Notes under the pieces: generated by a model
What the model saw: only the letters and a program-made list of their open reading frames with translations
Told to the model about the DNA's origin: nothing
Databases searched by the model: none
Translations under genes and position numbers: made by a program
Origin: Streptomyces sp. NBRC 110028
Lineage (GTDB): Bacteria; Actinomycetota; Actinomycetes; Streptomycetales; Streptomycetaceae
Direction: 5' to 3'
Length of the DNA stretch: 64,000 bases
NCBI RefSeq assembly: GCF_001417735.1
Contig: NZ_BBUZ01000030.1
Coordinates: 186,001-250,000 of the forward strand
Shown here: one piece after another, positions 34,751-43,270 of the stretch
Numbering within the stretch: the first letter of the stretch is position 1
How the letters are laid out: every line of letters starts with the position of its first letter

Positions 34751-35494
34751 ATGACCAAGCTCTGCCTGCCGGCGGGCATCCGGGCCTGCCTGTTCGACCT
34801 CGACGGGGTACTGACCCGGACCGCCGTGGTGCACGCGGCGGCGTGGAAGCAGATGTTCGACGAGTTCCTGCGACGCCGCGACGGGCCCTCCTTCCGCCCC
34901 TTCGACAAGACCACCGACTACGACGAGTACGTCGACGGCCGCCCGCGCGCCGACGGCGTACGCACCTTCCTGGCCTCCCGGGACATCGACCTCCCCGAGG
35001 GCAGCGCGGACGACCCGCCCGACAAGGACACCGTCCAGGGGCTCGGCAACCGGAAGAACATCCTCGTCCTGGAGAAGATCCGGGAGGACGGTGTCGAGGC
35101 GTACCCCGGATCGGTGCGGTTCGCCGAGGCCGTGCGCGCCGCCGGGCTGCGTACCGCGGTCGTCTCCTCCAGCGCCAACTGCCGCGACGTGCTGATCGCC
35201 GCCGGTATCGAGCATCTCTTCGAGGTGCGGATCGACGGCGTGGTCGCCGCCGAGCGCGGGCTCCCGGGCAAGCCGAACCCGGACACCTTCCTGGAGGCCG
35301 GCCGGGAACTGGGCGCCGAGCCCGCCGAGGCGGCCGTCTTCGAGGACGCCCTGGCGGGCATGGAGGCGGGCCGCGCCGGCCGCTTCGGCTGCGTCGTCGG
35401 AGTGGACCGGGCCGGCCAGGCCGACGCGCTGCGCGAACACGGCGCCGACATCGTCGTCAAGGATCTCGCCGAGCTGCTGGAGGGCCCCTCGTGA
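34751..35494 (+). CDS. HAD hydrolase, beta-phosphoglucomutase-like
   Basis: A 247-residue HAD-superfamily enzyme. Motif I is CLFDLDGVLTRT with the nucleophile Asp and the acid/base Asp two residues on; the cap starts VHAAAWKQMFDEFLRRRDG; motif II is VVSSSANC, motif III GLPGKPNPDTF and motif IV AAVFEDALAGMEA. The family interconverts beta-glucose 1-phosphate and glucose 6-phosphate. Its stop overlaps the GTG of the GH65 gene by four bases (GTGA), so the two are translated as a pair, as in Mycobacterium tuberculosis Rv3400-Rv3401. It would channel beta-glucose 1-phosphate made by a GH65 phosphorylase into glycolysis. Confidence 0.9.
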   Translation: MTKLCLPAGIRACLFDLDGVLTRTAVVHAAAWKQMFDEFLRRRDGPSFRPFDKTTDYDEYVDGRPRADGVRTFLASRDIDLPEGSADDPPDKDTVQGLGNRKNILVLEKIREDGVEAYPGSVRFAEAVRAAGLRTAVVSSSANCRDVLIAAGIEHLFEVRIDGVVAAERGLPGKPNPDTFLEAGRELGAEPAEAAVFEDALAGMEAGRAGRFGCVVGVDRAGQADALREHGADIVVKDLAELLEGPS

Positions 35495-37836
35495 TCACCG
35501 ATTCCTCGTACGCCGTCGATCCCTGGCAGCTGCGCGAGACCGTGCTCCGCCTCGATCTGCTGCCGCAGAGCGAGTCCGTGTTCGCGCTCTCCAACGGCCA
35601 CGTCGGCTGGCGCGCCAACCTCGACGAGGGCGAGCCGCACGGACTGCCCGGCTCCTACCTCAACGGTGTGCACGAGCTGCGCCCGCTGCCGTACGCGGAG
35701 GCCGGTTACGGCTATCCCGAAGCCGGCCAGACCATGATCAACGTCACCAACGGCAAGGTCATCCGGCTGCTGGTGGACGACGAGCCCTTCGACCTGCGCT
35801 ACGGGCGGCTCCGCTCCCACGAGCGCGTGCTCGACCTGCGGGCCGGCCTGCTGCACCGCACCTGCGAATGGACCTCCCCCTCGGGAACCAGCGTGCGGGT
35901 CCGCTCGACCCGGCTGGTCTCCCTCACCCAGCGGTCCATCGCCGCGATCGCCTACGAGGTCGAGGCGCTGGACGCCGAGATCCGGGTCGTCGTCCAGTCC
36001 GAACTGGTCGCCAACGAGCAGCTGCCGGAGCGCGGCGGGGATCCCCGGGTCGCCTCCGCGCTGGAGAGCCCGCTGGAGCCGGAGGAGCACGCCGCCGTCG
36101 ACAAGCGGCTGCGGCTGATCCACTGCACCAAGGCCAGCCGGCTGCGGGTCGGCGCCGCCGCCGACCACCTGATCACCGGGCCGCCGCCCACCCGTCACGT
36201 CAGTGAAAGCGCCGACGACGTCGCCCGCCTCACCGTCACCTCGGTCCTCAAGCCGGGCGAGAAGCTACGGCTGGACAAGCTGGTCGCCTACGGCTGGTCC
36301 GGCACCCGCTCACTGCCCGCCGTACGCGACCAGGTGGAGGCGGCGCTCGCCGGAGCCGCCTCCACCGGCTGGGAGGGCCTGGTCGAACAGCAGCGCGCCT
36401 GGCTGGAGGACTTCTGGGCCCGCGCCGACGTCGAGGTCGAGGGCGACGCCGAGATCCAGCAGGCCGTACGGTTCGGCATCTTCCACGTCCTGCAGGCCGG
36501 CGCGCGCGCCGAGGAACGCGCCATCCCCGCCAAGGGCCTCACCGGTTCCGGCTACGACGGGCACTCCTTCTGGGACGCCGACACCTTCGTCCTGCAACTG
36601 CTGACCTACACCTTCCCCGAGGCGGTCGCCCAGGCGCTGCGCTGGCGCCAGTCCACCCTGCCCGCCGCCCGGGAGCGGGCGCGTCAGCTGGGCCACGAAG
36701 GGGCCGCGTTCCCCTGGCGCACCATCGACGGCTCCGAGTGCTCCGCCTACTGGCCGGCCGGCACGGCCGCCTTCCACATCAACGCCGATGTGGCCGACGC
36801 CGTGGTGCGCTACGTCGCCGCCACCGGCGACGAGGAGTTCGAACGCGAGACCGGGGTGGAGATCCTGGTGGAGACCGCCAGGCTGTGGCGCTCCCTGGGC
36901 CATCACGACCACCACGGCCGCTTCCACATCGACGGGGTGACCGGCCCGGACGAGTACAGCGCCATCGCGGACGACAACGTCTACACCAACCTCATGGCCC
37001 AGTCGAACCTGCGCGCCGCGGCGGACGTCGTGGAGCGCCACCCGGACAAGGGCTCGGCGCTGGGCGCCGATGACGAGGAGGCGGCGACCTGGCGGGACGC
37101 GGCCGAGGCCATGGCCGTCCCGTACAACAAGACGCTGGGCGTCCATGAGCAGTCCGCCGACTTCACCGACCACCAGGAGTGGGACTTCCAGAACACCCAC
37201 CCCAGCCAGTACCCCCTCATGCTCCACTTCCCCTACTTCGACCTGTACCGCAAACAGGTGGTCAAACAGGCCGACCTGGTGCTGGCCATGTATCTGCGTG
37301 GCGAGTGCTTCACCGACGAGGAGAAGGCCCGCAACTTCGCCTACTACGAGCATCTGACTGTCCGGGACTCCTCCCTGTCCGCCTGTGCCCAGGCGGTGAT
37401 GGCCGCCGAGGTCGGCCATCTGCGCCTCGCCTACGACTATCTGGGCGAGGCGGCCCTGATGGACCTGCGGGACCTGGAGCACAACACCCGCGACGGCCTG
37501 CACATCGCCTCACTGGCGGGCACCTGGATGGCGCTGGTCGCCGGGTTCGGCGGGATGCGGTACCGCGAGGGCAGCCTGTGCTTCTCGCCCAAGCTGCCGG
37601 AGAAGCTGGCCCGGCTGGCCTTCAGCGTGCAGGTGCTGGGACGGCGGCTGCGGGTGGAGATCACCGACCTCACCGCCACCTACACCCTGGTCGAGGGCGC
37701 CCCGCTGGAGATCCAGCACTACGGCCGGCCCATCACCGTCTCCGACAAGTCGCCCCAGACCTGCGACGTGCCCGAGCAGACCGCCCGGCCCGAGCCCCGG
37801 CAGCCCCCGGGCCGCCGCCCGGACCGGCGCGCCTGA
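35491..37836 (+). CDS. GH65 disaccharide phosphorylase/hydrolase
   Basis: A 781-residue family 65 enzyme from GTG 35491 with GGAGGG 7 bases upstream. It has the N-terminal beta-sandwich (FALSNGHVGWRANLDEG), the (alpha/alpha)6 barrel with YDGHSFWDADTFV and the catalytic acid Glu in GVTGPDEYSAI, and a small C-terminal domain. Most members split trehalose, maltose, kojibiose or nigerose with inorganic phosphate, releasing beta-glucose 1-phosphate. The partner gene just upstream encodes the mutase for that product, supporting phosphorolysis; however, the mycobacterial counterpart has been described as a phosphate-dependent trehalase. Substrate is likely trehalose or another alpha-glucobiose. No signal peptide, so cytoplasmic. 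Confidence 0.92.
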   Translation: MITDSSYAVDPWQLRETVLRLDLLPQSESVFALSNGHVGWRANLDEGEPHGLPGSYLNGVHELRPLPYAEAGYGYPEAGQTMINVTNGKVIRLLVDDEPFDLRYGRLRSHERVLDLRAGLLHRTCEWTSPSGTSVRVRSTRLVSLTQRSIAAIAYEVEALDAEIRVVVQSELVANEQLPERGGDPRVASALESPLEPEEHAAVDKRLRLIHCTKASRLRVGAAADHLITGPPPTRHVSESADDVARLTVTSVLKPGEKLRLDKLVAYGWSGTRSLPAVRDQVEAALAGAASTGWEGLVEQQRAWLEDFWARADVEVEGDAEIQQAVRFGIFHVLQAGARAEERAIPAKGLTGSGYDGHSFWDADTFVLQLLTYTFPEAVAQALRWRQSTLPAARERARQLGHEGAAFPWRTIDGSECSAYWPAGTAAFHINADVADAVVRYVAATGDEEFERETGVEILVETARLWRSLGHHDHHGRFHIDGVTGPDEYSAIADDNVYTNLMAQSNLRAAADVVERHPDKGSALGADDEEAATWRDAAEAMAVPYNKTLGVHEQSADFTDHQEWDFQNTHPSQYPLMLHFPYFDLYRKQVVKQADLVLAMYLRGECFTDEEKARNFAYYEHLTVRDSSLSACAQAVMAAEVGHLRLAYDYLGEAALMDLRDLEHNTRDGLHIASLAGTWMALVAGFGGMRYREGSLCFSPKLPEKLARLAFSVQVLGRRLRVEITDLTATYTLVEGAPLEIQHYGRPITVSDKSPQTCDVPEQTARPEPRQPPGRRPDRRA

Positions 37837-37851
37837 GGCACCGCGAGGACA

Positions 37852-38904
37852 ATGGAGGGCGTGGTGGACCCGCTGACGGCTCTGGACCGGATCGCGTTCC
37901 TGCTGGAGCGCGAGCAGGCACCCACGTACCGTGTCCGCGCCTTCCGTACCGCGCAGGCGGTGCTCGCCGGGCTGCCCGCGGAAGAGGTGGAGCGACGGGT
38001 GGCGGCGGGCACCCTCGCCTCGCTCAAGGGCCTCGGCCCCAAGACCTCACAGGTGGTCAAGGAGGCGCTCAAGGGGGAGGTGCCCGGCTATCTGCGGAAG
38101 CTGGAAGCCGGCCCCGGGGAGCACGGGGCCGGGGAGCACGGGGCCGGGGCCGCCGCGGACGAGCTGCGGGCCGCGCTGCGCGGCGACTGCCATCTGCATT
38201 CAGACTGGTCCGACGGCGGTTCCCCGATCGAGCTGATGGCCCGTACGGCCGCCCGGCTGGGGCATGACTGGGCGGTGCTGACGGACCATTCCCCACGGCT
38301 GACCGTCGCCCGGGGACTCTCGGCGGACCGGCTGCGCGAGCAGCTGGACGTGGTGGCGGCGCTCAACGAGACGCTGACGCCGTTCCGGCTGCTGACCGGG
38401 ATCGAGGTCGACATCCTGGCCGACGGCTCGCTGGACCAGGAGCCCGAACTGCTGGACCGGCTGGACCTGGTGGTGGCCTCCGTCCACTCCAAGCTGCGGA
38501 TGGACGCCCGCCCGATGACCCGCCGGATGGTGACCGCGGTCAGCGATCCGCTCGTCGATGTGCTGGGGCACTGCACGGGGCGGCTGCTGGGCGGCAAGCG
38601 GCCCGAGTCGGCGTTCGACGCCGCCGAGGTCTTCGCGGCCTGCGCGGAGTCGGGCACCGCCGTGGAGATCAACTGCAGACCGGAGCGGCTGGACCCGCCG
38701 CGGCGGCTGCTCCGGGAGGCGGTCCGGGCGGGGACGTTCTTCTCGGTCGACACCGACGCCCACGCACCCGGCCAGCTCGACTGGCAGATCAACGGATGCA
38801 CCCGGGCGGTGGAATGCGGCGTGCCGAAGGAGCGGATCGTCAACACCTGGACGGCCCGGCAGCTGGGGGAGTGGACCCGCACCCGCAGACCTCCGGGCCG
38901 TTAG
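37852..38904 (+). CDS. PHP-domain phosphoesterase with N-terminal HhH region (PolX C-half-like)
   Basis: About 350 residues. ATG 37852 or GTG 37864 may be the start; GGAGGG sits 5 bases before the latter. Residues 1-85 resemble the PolX N-terminal helical/HhH region (LKGLGPKTSQVVKEAL); residues about 105-345 are a PHP domain with metal ligands in GDCHLHSDWSDGG, LTDHSPRLT, GIEVDIL, SVHSKL, GHCTGR and DTDAHAP. It looks like family X polymerase C-terminal nuclease without the polymerase domain and is common in Actinobacteria. Likely a metal-dependent 3'-5' exonuclease or phosphatase. It lies 15 bases after GH65, probably by read-through. Confidence 0.85.
   Translation: MEGVVDPLTALDRIAFLLEREQAPTYRVRAFRTAQAVLAGLPAEEVERRVAAGTLASLKGLGPKTSQVVKEALKGEVPGYLRKLEAGPGEHGAGEHGAGAAADELRAALRGDCHLHSDWSDGGSPIELMARTAARLGHDWAVLTDHSPRLTVARGLSADRLREQLDVVAALNETLTPFRLLTGIEVDILADGSLDQEPELLDRLDLVVASVHSKLRMDARPMTRRMVTAVSDPLVDVLGHCTGRLLGGKRPESAFDAAEVFAACAESGTAVEINCRPERLDPPRRLLREAVRAGTFFSVDTDAHAPGQLDWQINGCTRAVECGVPKERIVNTWTARQLGEWTRTRRPPGR
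38116..38145. repeat. 15-bp in-frame tandem repeat in the PHP gene linker
   Basis: Two perfect copies of a 15-mer (GGGGAGCACGGGGCC) encode the linker GEHGAGEHGAG between the HhH and PHP domains. Being a multiple of three it only lengthens a flexible hinge. Confidence 0.9.
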
Positions 38905-38916
38905 CGGTTCCGTCGC

Positions 38917-39489
38917 TCAGGAACGCGGGCCCGAGGGGTCGAGCACGGCCTCCACGTCGATGGTGATATCGACCAGGTCGCTCACCACGACCCCGCCCCG
39001 GTCCACCGCGTCGTTCCAGGACACCCCGAAGTCATGCCGGTTGACCCGGCCCGTGGCGAGGAAGCCCGCCCGCTGCCTCGGCCCCAGGTCCTGGTCGCCC
39101 TCCCACCAGGGTGTGCCCCACTGCCCCAGATAGGCCACGTGCAGCGGCACCCTGCGGGTGACACCGCGCACGGTGAGGTCGCCCGTGACCTCGAACTCGG
39201 TTTCGCTCAGCTGGGTGACGCCCGTGCTGGTGAACGTCCACATCGGGTGGTGCGCGACGTCGAAGAAGTCCGCGCTGCGCAGATGGGCGTCCCGCTGCGG
39301 CTGCCCCGTGTACACCTGGGTCGCGTCGATGGTCGCCTCGATCCGGGCGTCCTCCGGCTTGTCGGGATCCACCTCGATCGACCCCTGAATATTTTTGAAC
39401 TGCCCGCGCACGTACGTGACCATCATGTGCCTGGCCTTGAATTCGGCGCCCGTGTGGCCGGGCTCGAAGAACCATCTGGTGATCGCCAT
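38917..39489 (-). CDS. YceI-family lipid-binding-like protein
   Basis: A 190-residue lipocalin-like protein from ATG 39489 (AGGAAG 7 bases upstream). The YceI fold is clear: FEPGHTGAEFKARHMMVTYV, GSIEVDPDKPEDARIEATID, HLRSADFFDVAHHP, GDLTVRGVTRRV and TGRVNRHDFGVSWN. Family members bind isoprenoid-like or amide ligands; function is poorly known. No signal peptide, so cytoplasmic here. It converges with the PHP gene, 12 bases apart. Confidence 0.92.
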   Translation of the reverse strand: MAITRWFFEPGHTGAEFKARHMMVTYVRGQFKNIQGSIEVDPDKPEDARIEATIDATQVYTGQPQRDAHLRSADFFDVAHHPMWTFTSTGVTQLSETEFEVTGDLTVRGVTRRVPLHVAYLGQWGTPWWEGDQDLGPRQRAGFLATGRVNRHDFGVSWNDAVDRGGVVVSDLVDITIDVEAVLDPSGPRS

Positions 39490-39612
39490 ATCCGCTTCCT
39501 GACGTGTGATCCGCTCGGTCGCCCTGGAACGATCATGCGTCAGATGCGCGGGATCCGCCGCTCCGCGCGCCCGCGCCGGATCCGGCGCGGGCATGTGCCT
39601 CAAGGTGTGCGG

Positions 39613-39972
39613 TCAGGACCGGTCGCATCTGGTGAGGCCGGGCCGCCGGCGGCAGGCGATCGCGGCGAATCCGCCGTCCTTCACCACCGGGACGGACGCG
39701 GTGTCCCCGCCGCGCACCACCCTCGGCTCGCGCACCAGGCCGTCCGCTCCGTCGAGGACGAGGTCGACCAGCCACTTCACCCGCCCAGCCGCAGTGCCAC
39801 GGCGGCGGTGTGCGCGTCGCCGGTGAAGGTGCCGCCGATGAACCAGCGCCCGCCCTTCGCCCGCGCGAGCACCGCGCTCTCCCCGGGTCGCCCCACCGGC
39901 AGCCGGGTGTCGTCCCAGGAGGCGGGTACCTGCTCCAGGAAGCGACGGGCCCGGGGACCGCCTCGGGACACC
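39613..39972 (-). pseudogene. GH97 glycosidase, C-terminal remnant with frameshift
   Basis: The minus strand reads ARRFLEQVPASWDDTRLP then GRWFIGGTFTGDAHTAAVAL, the C-terminal beta-domain of GH97 alpha-glucosidases/galactosidases. That frame stops at 39777, but one frame over the protein continues as DGADGLVREPRVVRGGDTAS, PVVKDGGFAAIACR and ends at TGA 39613-39615. So a one-base shift near 39780 broke it, and roughly the first 80 percent of the gene is gone. Confidence 0.8.
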
Positions 39973-40069
39973 TGAAGGTCAGCGCGCCCGAGGCCGCTGT
40001 CCGTCGCGTGGGATCCTGATACCCGGCCAATGGTCGGGCAGAGACTCCGGCGAGAGAGGGACATCGACG

Positions 40070-40237
40070 ATGAGCGAGACAGACCCCCGGCAGCCCTCGG
40101 CCCCCGCCCCCGCCGAACCTGAGGGCGGGGACGCCGCCTGCTGGCTGGACCGCGTCTGCGCCGCGTGCGGCGCCCTCCAGGACATCACTCCCTTCGAGCA
40201 CTGCCGGCGCTGCGGCGCGGAAGCGGAGGACCGCTGA
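40070..40237 (+). CDS. small zinc-ribbon-like protein, function unknown
   Basis: A 55-residue protein from ATG 40070 (AGAGAGGG upstream), too short for routine gene calls. After a Pro/Ala-rich head, CWLDRVCAACGALQDITPFE continues to HCRRCGAEAEDR, giving two CxxC knuckles (VCAAC, HCRRC) 15 residues apart. I recall similar small zinc-ribbon hypothetical proteins in Streptomyces. It sits between gene remnants but its own frame is clean. Role unknown. Confidence 0.65.
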   Translation: MSETDPRQPSAPAPAEPEGGDAACWLDRVCAACGALQDITPFEHCRRCGAEAEDR

Positions 40238-40238
40238 C

Positions 40239-40722
40239 TCACGTCCGCTCCGCGCCCCCGAGCCGCTCCGTAGCCCCGCCGAAGGCCAGATGCGTGGTTC
40301 GCGAGGCCAGCAGCCACCGCCCCTCCACCCGGCGGAGCGCGTCCTCGTAGTGCCCCACATCGACCGGCGGCCGCGACGGGACGATGCCGCCGCGATAGCC
40401 GTCGACCCGGTACGTCGCGAAATACGACGTCGCACCGGCCGTCGTCGCGTAAGTCCACCGTGACCAGGACGTTCGAACACACCCGGCGCGACAGCCGGTC
40501 CACCGGCCGCGACGCGAAATACTCCCACAGCGCGTCCCGCCCCCGCACCAGCCGATCCCCGGCGGGCCACTCCCACGTCCCGTCGGCGGTGAACAACTCC
40601 GCCACCGTGCCCGGTTCCCCCAGATCGAGCCGCCACAGGAACTCCACGATCAGCCGCTCACAAGCCCGCTCGGCGAGCAGCCGCTCCATCGGATCGAGGA
40701 TTTCGCTCTCCACTTCCGTCAT
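40239..40722 (-). pseudogene. SnoaL-like/NTF2-fold protein, frameshifted
   Basis: From ATG 40722 the frame encodes MTEVESEILDPMERLLAERA, LIVEFLWRLDLGEPGTVAEL and GTWEWPAGDRLVRGRDAL, a SnoaL-like small domain, up to VCSNVLVTVD. The rest (ATTAGATSYFATYRVDGYRG, PPVDVGHYEDALRRVEGRWL, LASRTTHLAFGGATERL) is intact in a second frame ending at 40239. Removing one base at the AA of GCGTAAGTCC near 40452-40453 would rejoin them as VTVDYATTAGATSYF. Expected length is about 160 residues. The single-base nature means a sequencing error is possible. Function of an intact version would be unknown. Confidence 0.8.
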
Positions 40723-40770
40723 CTCCACCATCTCCTCACGGTACGAGGCGCCACCGGCGAACGGCGGCGA

Positions 40771-41058
40771 TTAACACGGGCCCTCGATCGCACCGATGTC
40801 GGGGGCGCCGTGGTAGAGCGGAGTGCCCCGGTAGTCGCGGCCGCCGTTGCCGGGGGTGGGGACGCCGGAGTCGAGCAGAGGGGAGCTTGGCCGGGGAGCG
40901 AAGGCCAGGCCGGTGCGCAGCCGCGGGCCGCTGGTGGGAGTGCCGTACGGGCCCGACACGTCCGGGGTGACGAACAGCGGGTCGCCGGTGCGGGCGTGTG
41001 CGTCCGTGGCGGGCGTCGGCCGGGTCTGACGGAGCGTCGTCCAGAGGTCATCACGCAA
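40771..41058 (-). pseudogene. C-terminal remnant of a parallel beta-helix (pectate-lyase-like) protein
   Basis: The frame reads TGDPLFVTPDVSGPYGTPTS, GLAFAPRPSSPLLDSGVPTP and GNGGRDYRGTPLYHGAPDIG-AIEGPC, the typical closing turns of right-handed beta-helix polysaccharide-acting proteins (DP.F, SP.ID.G, PDIGA.E). No start codon or signal peptide remains: only about 90 residues of a protein normally several hundred long. A full promoter with operator-like sites still stands directly upstream. Confidence 0.75.
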
Positions 41059-41128
41059 TAGAAAGCGCTGTCATAAGTGGTGTCAAGGCGTCTGCCACAC
41101 AGGTGACTTGATGATTGAAACCGCTTTC
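41058..41128 (-). promoter_or_regulatory. orphan promoter with two LacI-type operators
   Basis: On the minus strand TTGACA (41086-41081) is followed, 18 bases on, by TCTATT (41062-41057). Inside the spacer lies GAAAGCGCTGTC (41061-41072 on the plus strand), and GAAACCGCTTTC (41117-41128) lies 31 bases further upstream. Both are near-perfect palindromes with a central CG, the LacI operator form. The promoter now drives only a beta-helix gene remnant. Confidence 0.6.
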
Positions 41129-41827
41129 TTACCTTCGTGGCACGAGCCCCGCTTCGAAGGCCAGGATCACCGCCTGGGTCCGGTTCCCGGCGCCCAGCTT
41201 GGTCAGCACATTGCCCACATGCGTCTTGACGGTCTCCGGACTCACCGTCAGCGCCCCCGCGATCTGCTGGTTCGTCAGCCCCTCCGCCATCAGCTGAAGG
41301 ATCTCCGCCTCCCGCCGGGTGAGCGCCGCCACCCGCTCCGCGGCCTCCCGCCGCACCGGACGTCCGGTGGTCAGACGGGCGACGGCTTCGGGGAAGAGGA
41401 CCGAATCCCCGCTGGCCACCAGCCGGATGGCATGGGCGATCTGCTGGACCGGGGCCCGCTTGCGGATGAACCCGCTGGCCCCGGCCTCCAGGGCGTCGTA
41501 GACATACTCGTCGTTCTCGAAGGTGGTGATCACGATGATCTTCGGCGGCTCCGCCGACGCGGCCCGCAGCCGCCGCGTGGCCTCGATGCCGTTGACGGTG
41601 GGCATCCGCACATCCATCAGCACCACATCGGGCCGCGACGCGTCCACCAGCGGCAGCACTTCGGACCCGTCGGCGGCCTCGCCGACCACGGTGAGATCGG
41701 GCTGCGCGGACAGCAGGGTCCGCAGTCCGGTGCGGGTGAGTTCCTCGTCGTCCACGATGAGCACGCGCACCGCACGGCCGGCACTCCTGGCCCCGTCCGG
41801 CGCCCCACCGGCGTTCACGGTGGTCAT
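41129..41827 (-). CDS. NarL/LuxR-type response regulator
   Basis: A 232-residue response regulator. ATG 41827 overlaps the sensor kinase stop by four bases (ATGA). The receiver has Asp26/Asp27 (LIVDDEE), the phosphoacceptor Asp72 (VVLMDVRMP), Thr in ITTFEND and Lys in FIRKRAP. The C-terminal LuxR helix-turn-helix is LTRREAEILQLMAEGLTNQQ then IAGALTVSPETVKTHVGNVL. It works with the kinase encoded just upstream. Target genes unknown; the CPBP protease gene divergent from the kinase is the nearest candidate. Confidence 0.95.
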   Translation of the reverse strand: MTTVNAGGAPDGARSAGRAVRVLIVDDEELTRTGLRTLLSAQPDLTVVGEAADGSEVLPLVDASRPDVVLMDVRMPTVNGIEATRRLRAASAEPPKIIVITTFENDEYVYDALEAGASGFIRKRAPVQQIAHAIRLVASGDSVLFPEAVARLTTGRPVRREAAERVAALTRREAEILQLMAEGLTNQQIAGALTVSPETVKTHVGNVLTKLGAGNRTQAVILAFEAGLVPRR

Positions 41828-43077
41828 CGCGCGGCCCCCAGCGGCAGCCGCGCCACCAGCCGCCACCGGGCGCATCCGCCCCCGGGGCCGTCCACCGGCC
41901 CGGCGGACACCTCACCGTTCAGCAGCCGTACCCGGTCGGCGATCCCGGCCAGCCCCCGACGCGGCCGCCCGCCCCGGCGGAAGCGCGCCCCGCCGCCCAC
42001 CGGCTTGACGAGTTCCACCTCCAGCAGGCCGTCGCGGGCGGCGACCCGCAGCGTGATGCCCGCCTCGGCGCCGTGCCGCAGCGCGTTGGTCAGCCCCTCC
42101 TGGACGATGCGGTACGCCTCGCGCGACACGGTCGCCGGGACGCGGTCCAGGGCGCCCTCGGTCGTCATCTCCAGCACCGCGCCCGCCCGGCGCACCGACT
42201 CAGCGAGCGTGCCGAGATCGGCGAGGGTGCGCGCGGGAGCGGTGGACGCGTGCTGGTCCCGCAGGACTCCGAGGACATGGTCGAGGTCGTCCATCGCCGC
42301 GCGGGCCGTCTCCTCGATGGTGTTCAGGGCGCGCCGGGCCGCCGCCGGATCACGCTCCAGCAGTTCGCTCGCCACCGCCGCCTGGATGGTGGAGGCGGTC
42401 AGCGTATGCCCGATGGAGTCGTGCAGCTCCCGCGCCAGCCGGTTGCGCCCGGCCAGCAGGCGCGCCCGCTCCTCGGCGGCGGCCGCCCGCTCGGCGGGCC
42501 GGTGGTCGAGGAGGACCGGAGCCAGCAGCCGGAGCCCCGCCGCGGCGGCCGCGGTCACGTACGCGGCCAGCAGCAGACACAGGGCGGTGACGACGGGGCA
42601 CCACGCCCCCGTCACGCCCGCCCGCACGGTGACGTGGCCCCTGAGGACGGCGACCCGGCCCCCGCCGTCCAGCCATACGGCCGGAAAGATGACGGCGGCG
42701 AAGGCAAGCGCCCCGGTCACCGCCGTCGCCGCCACGCCCACCGCCGCGTGCGGCACCAGCCAGGCCGCCGTCCGCGCCCGGTTGGCCCACCGGGACCGGG
42801 GCGACGCGGCGGCCGGGGCGGGCAGTTCGGTGCCGAGCCACCGATTGGCCAGCGTGACGCATCCGCGGCGCGCCGCGTGCGGACCGCCCATGACAGCGAT
42901 CACCACGACGAGCGCGAGCGTGACGCCCGCGATACGGCCGGGCAGCGGCCACCCGGGCGGCGCCGACACCACCACCGCCACCACCAGCGGCGGCACACTC
43001 AGTGCCGCTCCGAGAAACGCGTAAGCCCAACCCCGATAGGTGGCGCCATCGAAAAGCGGGCGCATCAGTGTGCGCAT
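41824..43077 (-). CDS. sensor histidine kinase (NarX/LiaS-type, HisKA_3)
   Basis: A 417-residue kinase from ATG 43077. The N-terminal half has about four or five transmembrane segments (17-40, 48-65, 104-135, 158-190) and no extracellular sensor domain, so it probably senses the membrane itself. The HisKA_3 motif is RNRLARELHDSIGHTLTA with the phosphorylated His219; the ATPase domain has IVQEGLTNALRHG and RRGLAGIADRV. It phosphorylates the response regulator encoded downstream with a four-base overlap. Signal unknown. Confidence 0.93.
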   Translation of the reverse strand: MRTLMRPLFDGATYRGWAYAFLGAALSVPPLVVAVVVSAPPGWPLPGRIAGVTLALVVVIAVMGGPHAARRGCVTLANRWLGTELPAPAAASPRSRWANRARTAAWLVPHAAVGVAATAVTGALAFAAVIFPAVWLDGGGRVAVLRGHVTVRAGVTGAWCPVVTALCLLLAAYVTAAAAAGLRLLAPVLLDHRPAERAAAAEERARLLAGRNRLARELHDSIGHTLTASTIQAAVASELLERDPAAARRALNTIEETARAAMDDLDHVLGVLRDQHASTAPARTLADLGTLAESVRRAGAVLEMTTEGALDRVPATVSREAYRIVQEGLTNALRHGAEAGITLRVAARDGLLEVELVKPVGGGARFRRGGRPRRGLAGIADRVRLLNGEVSAGPVDGPGGGCARWRLVARLPLGAAR

Positions 43078-43270
43078 GGCCCGCACGCTACCGGCGGCCC
43101 GGAGCGCACCGCCTCCCCCGAAAGAGCCAGCCGCCCTCCCGATGCCGGGGGACGGGGAATTCACCCTCGGCAGCGATGCGTCCGCACGCCGCCGGACGGC
43201 AGCCTGATCCAGCTCTCTTCCGCGGCCTTCCGCGCCGACCCGTCATCACTCACGAAAGGCATGCGCGTCG

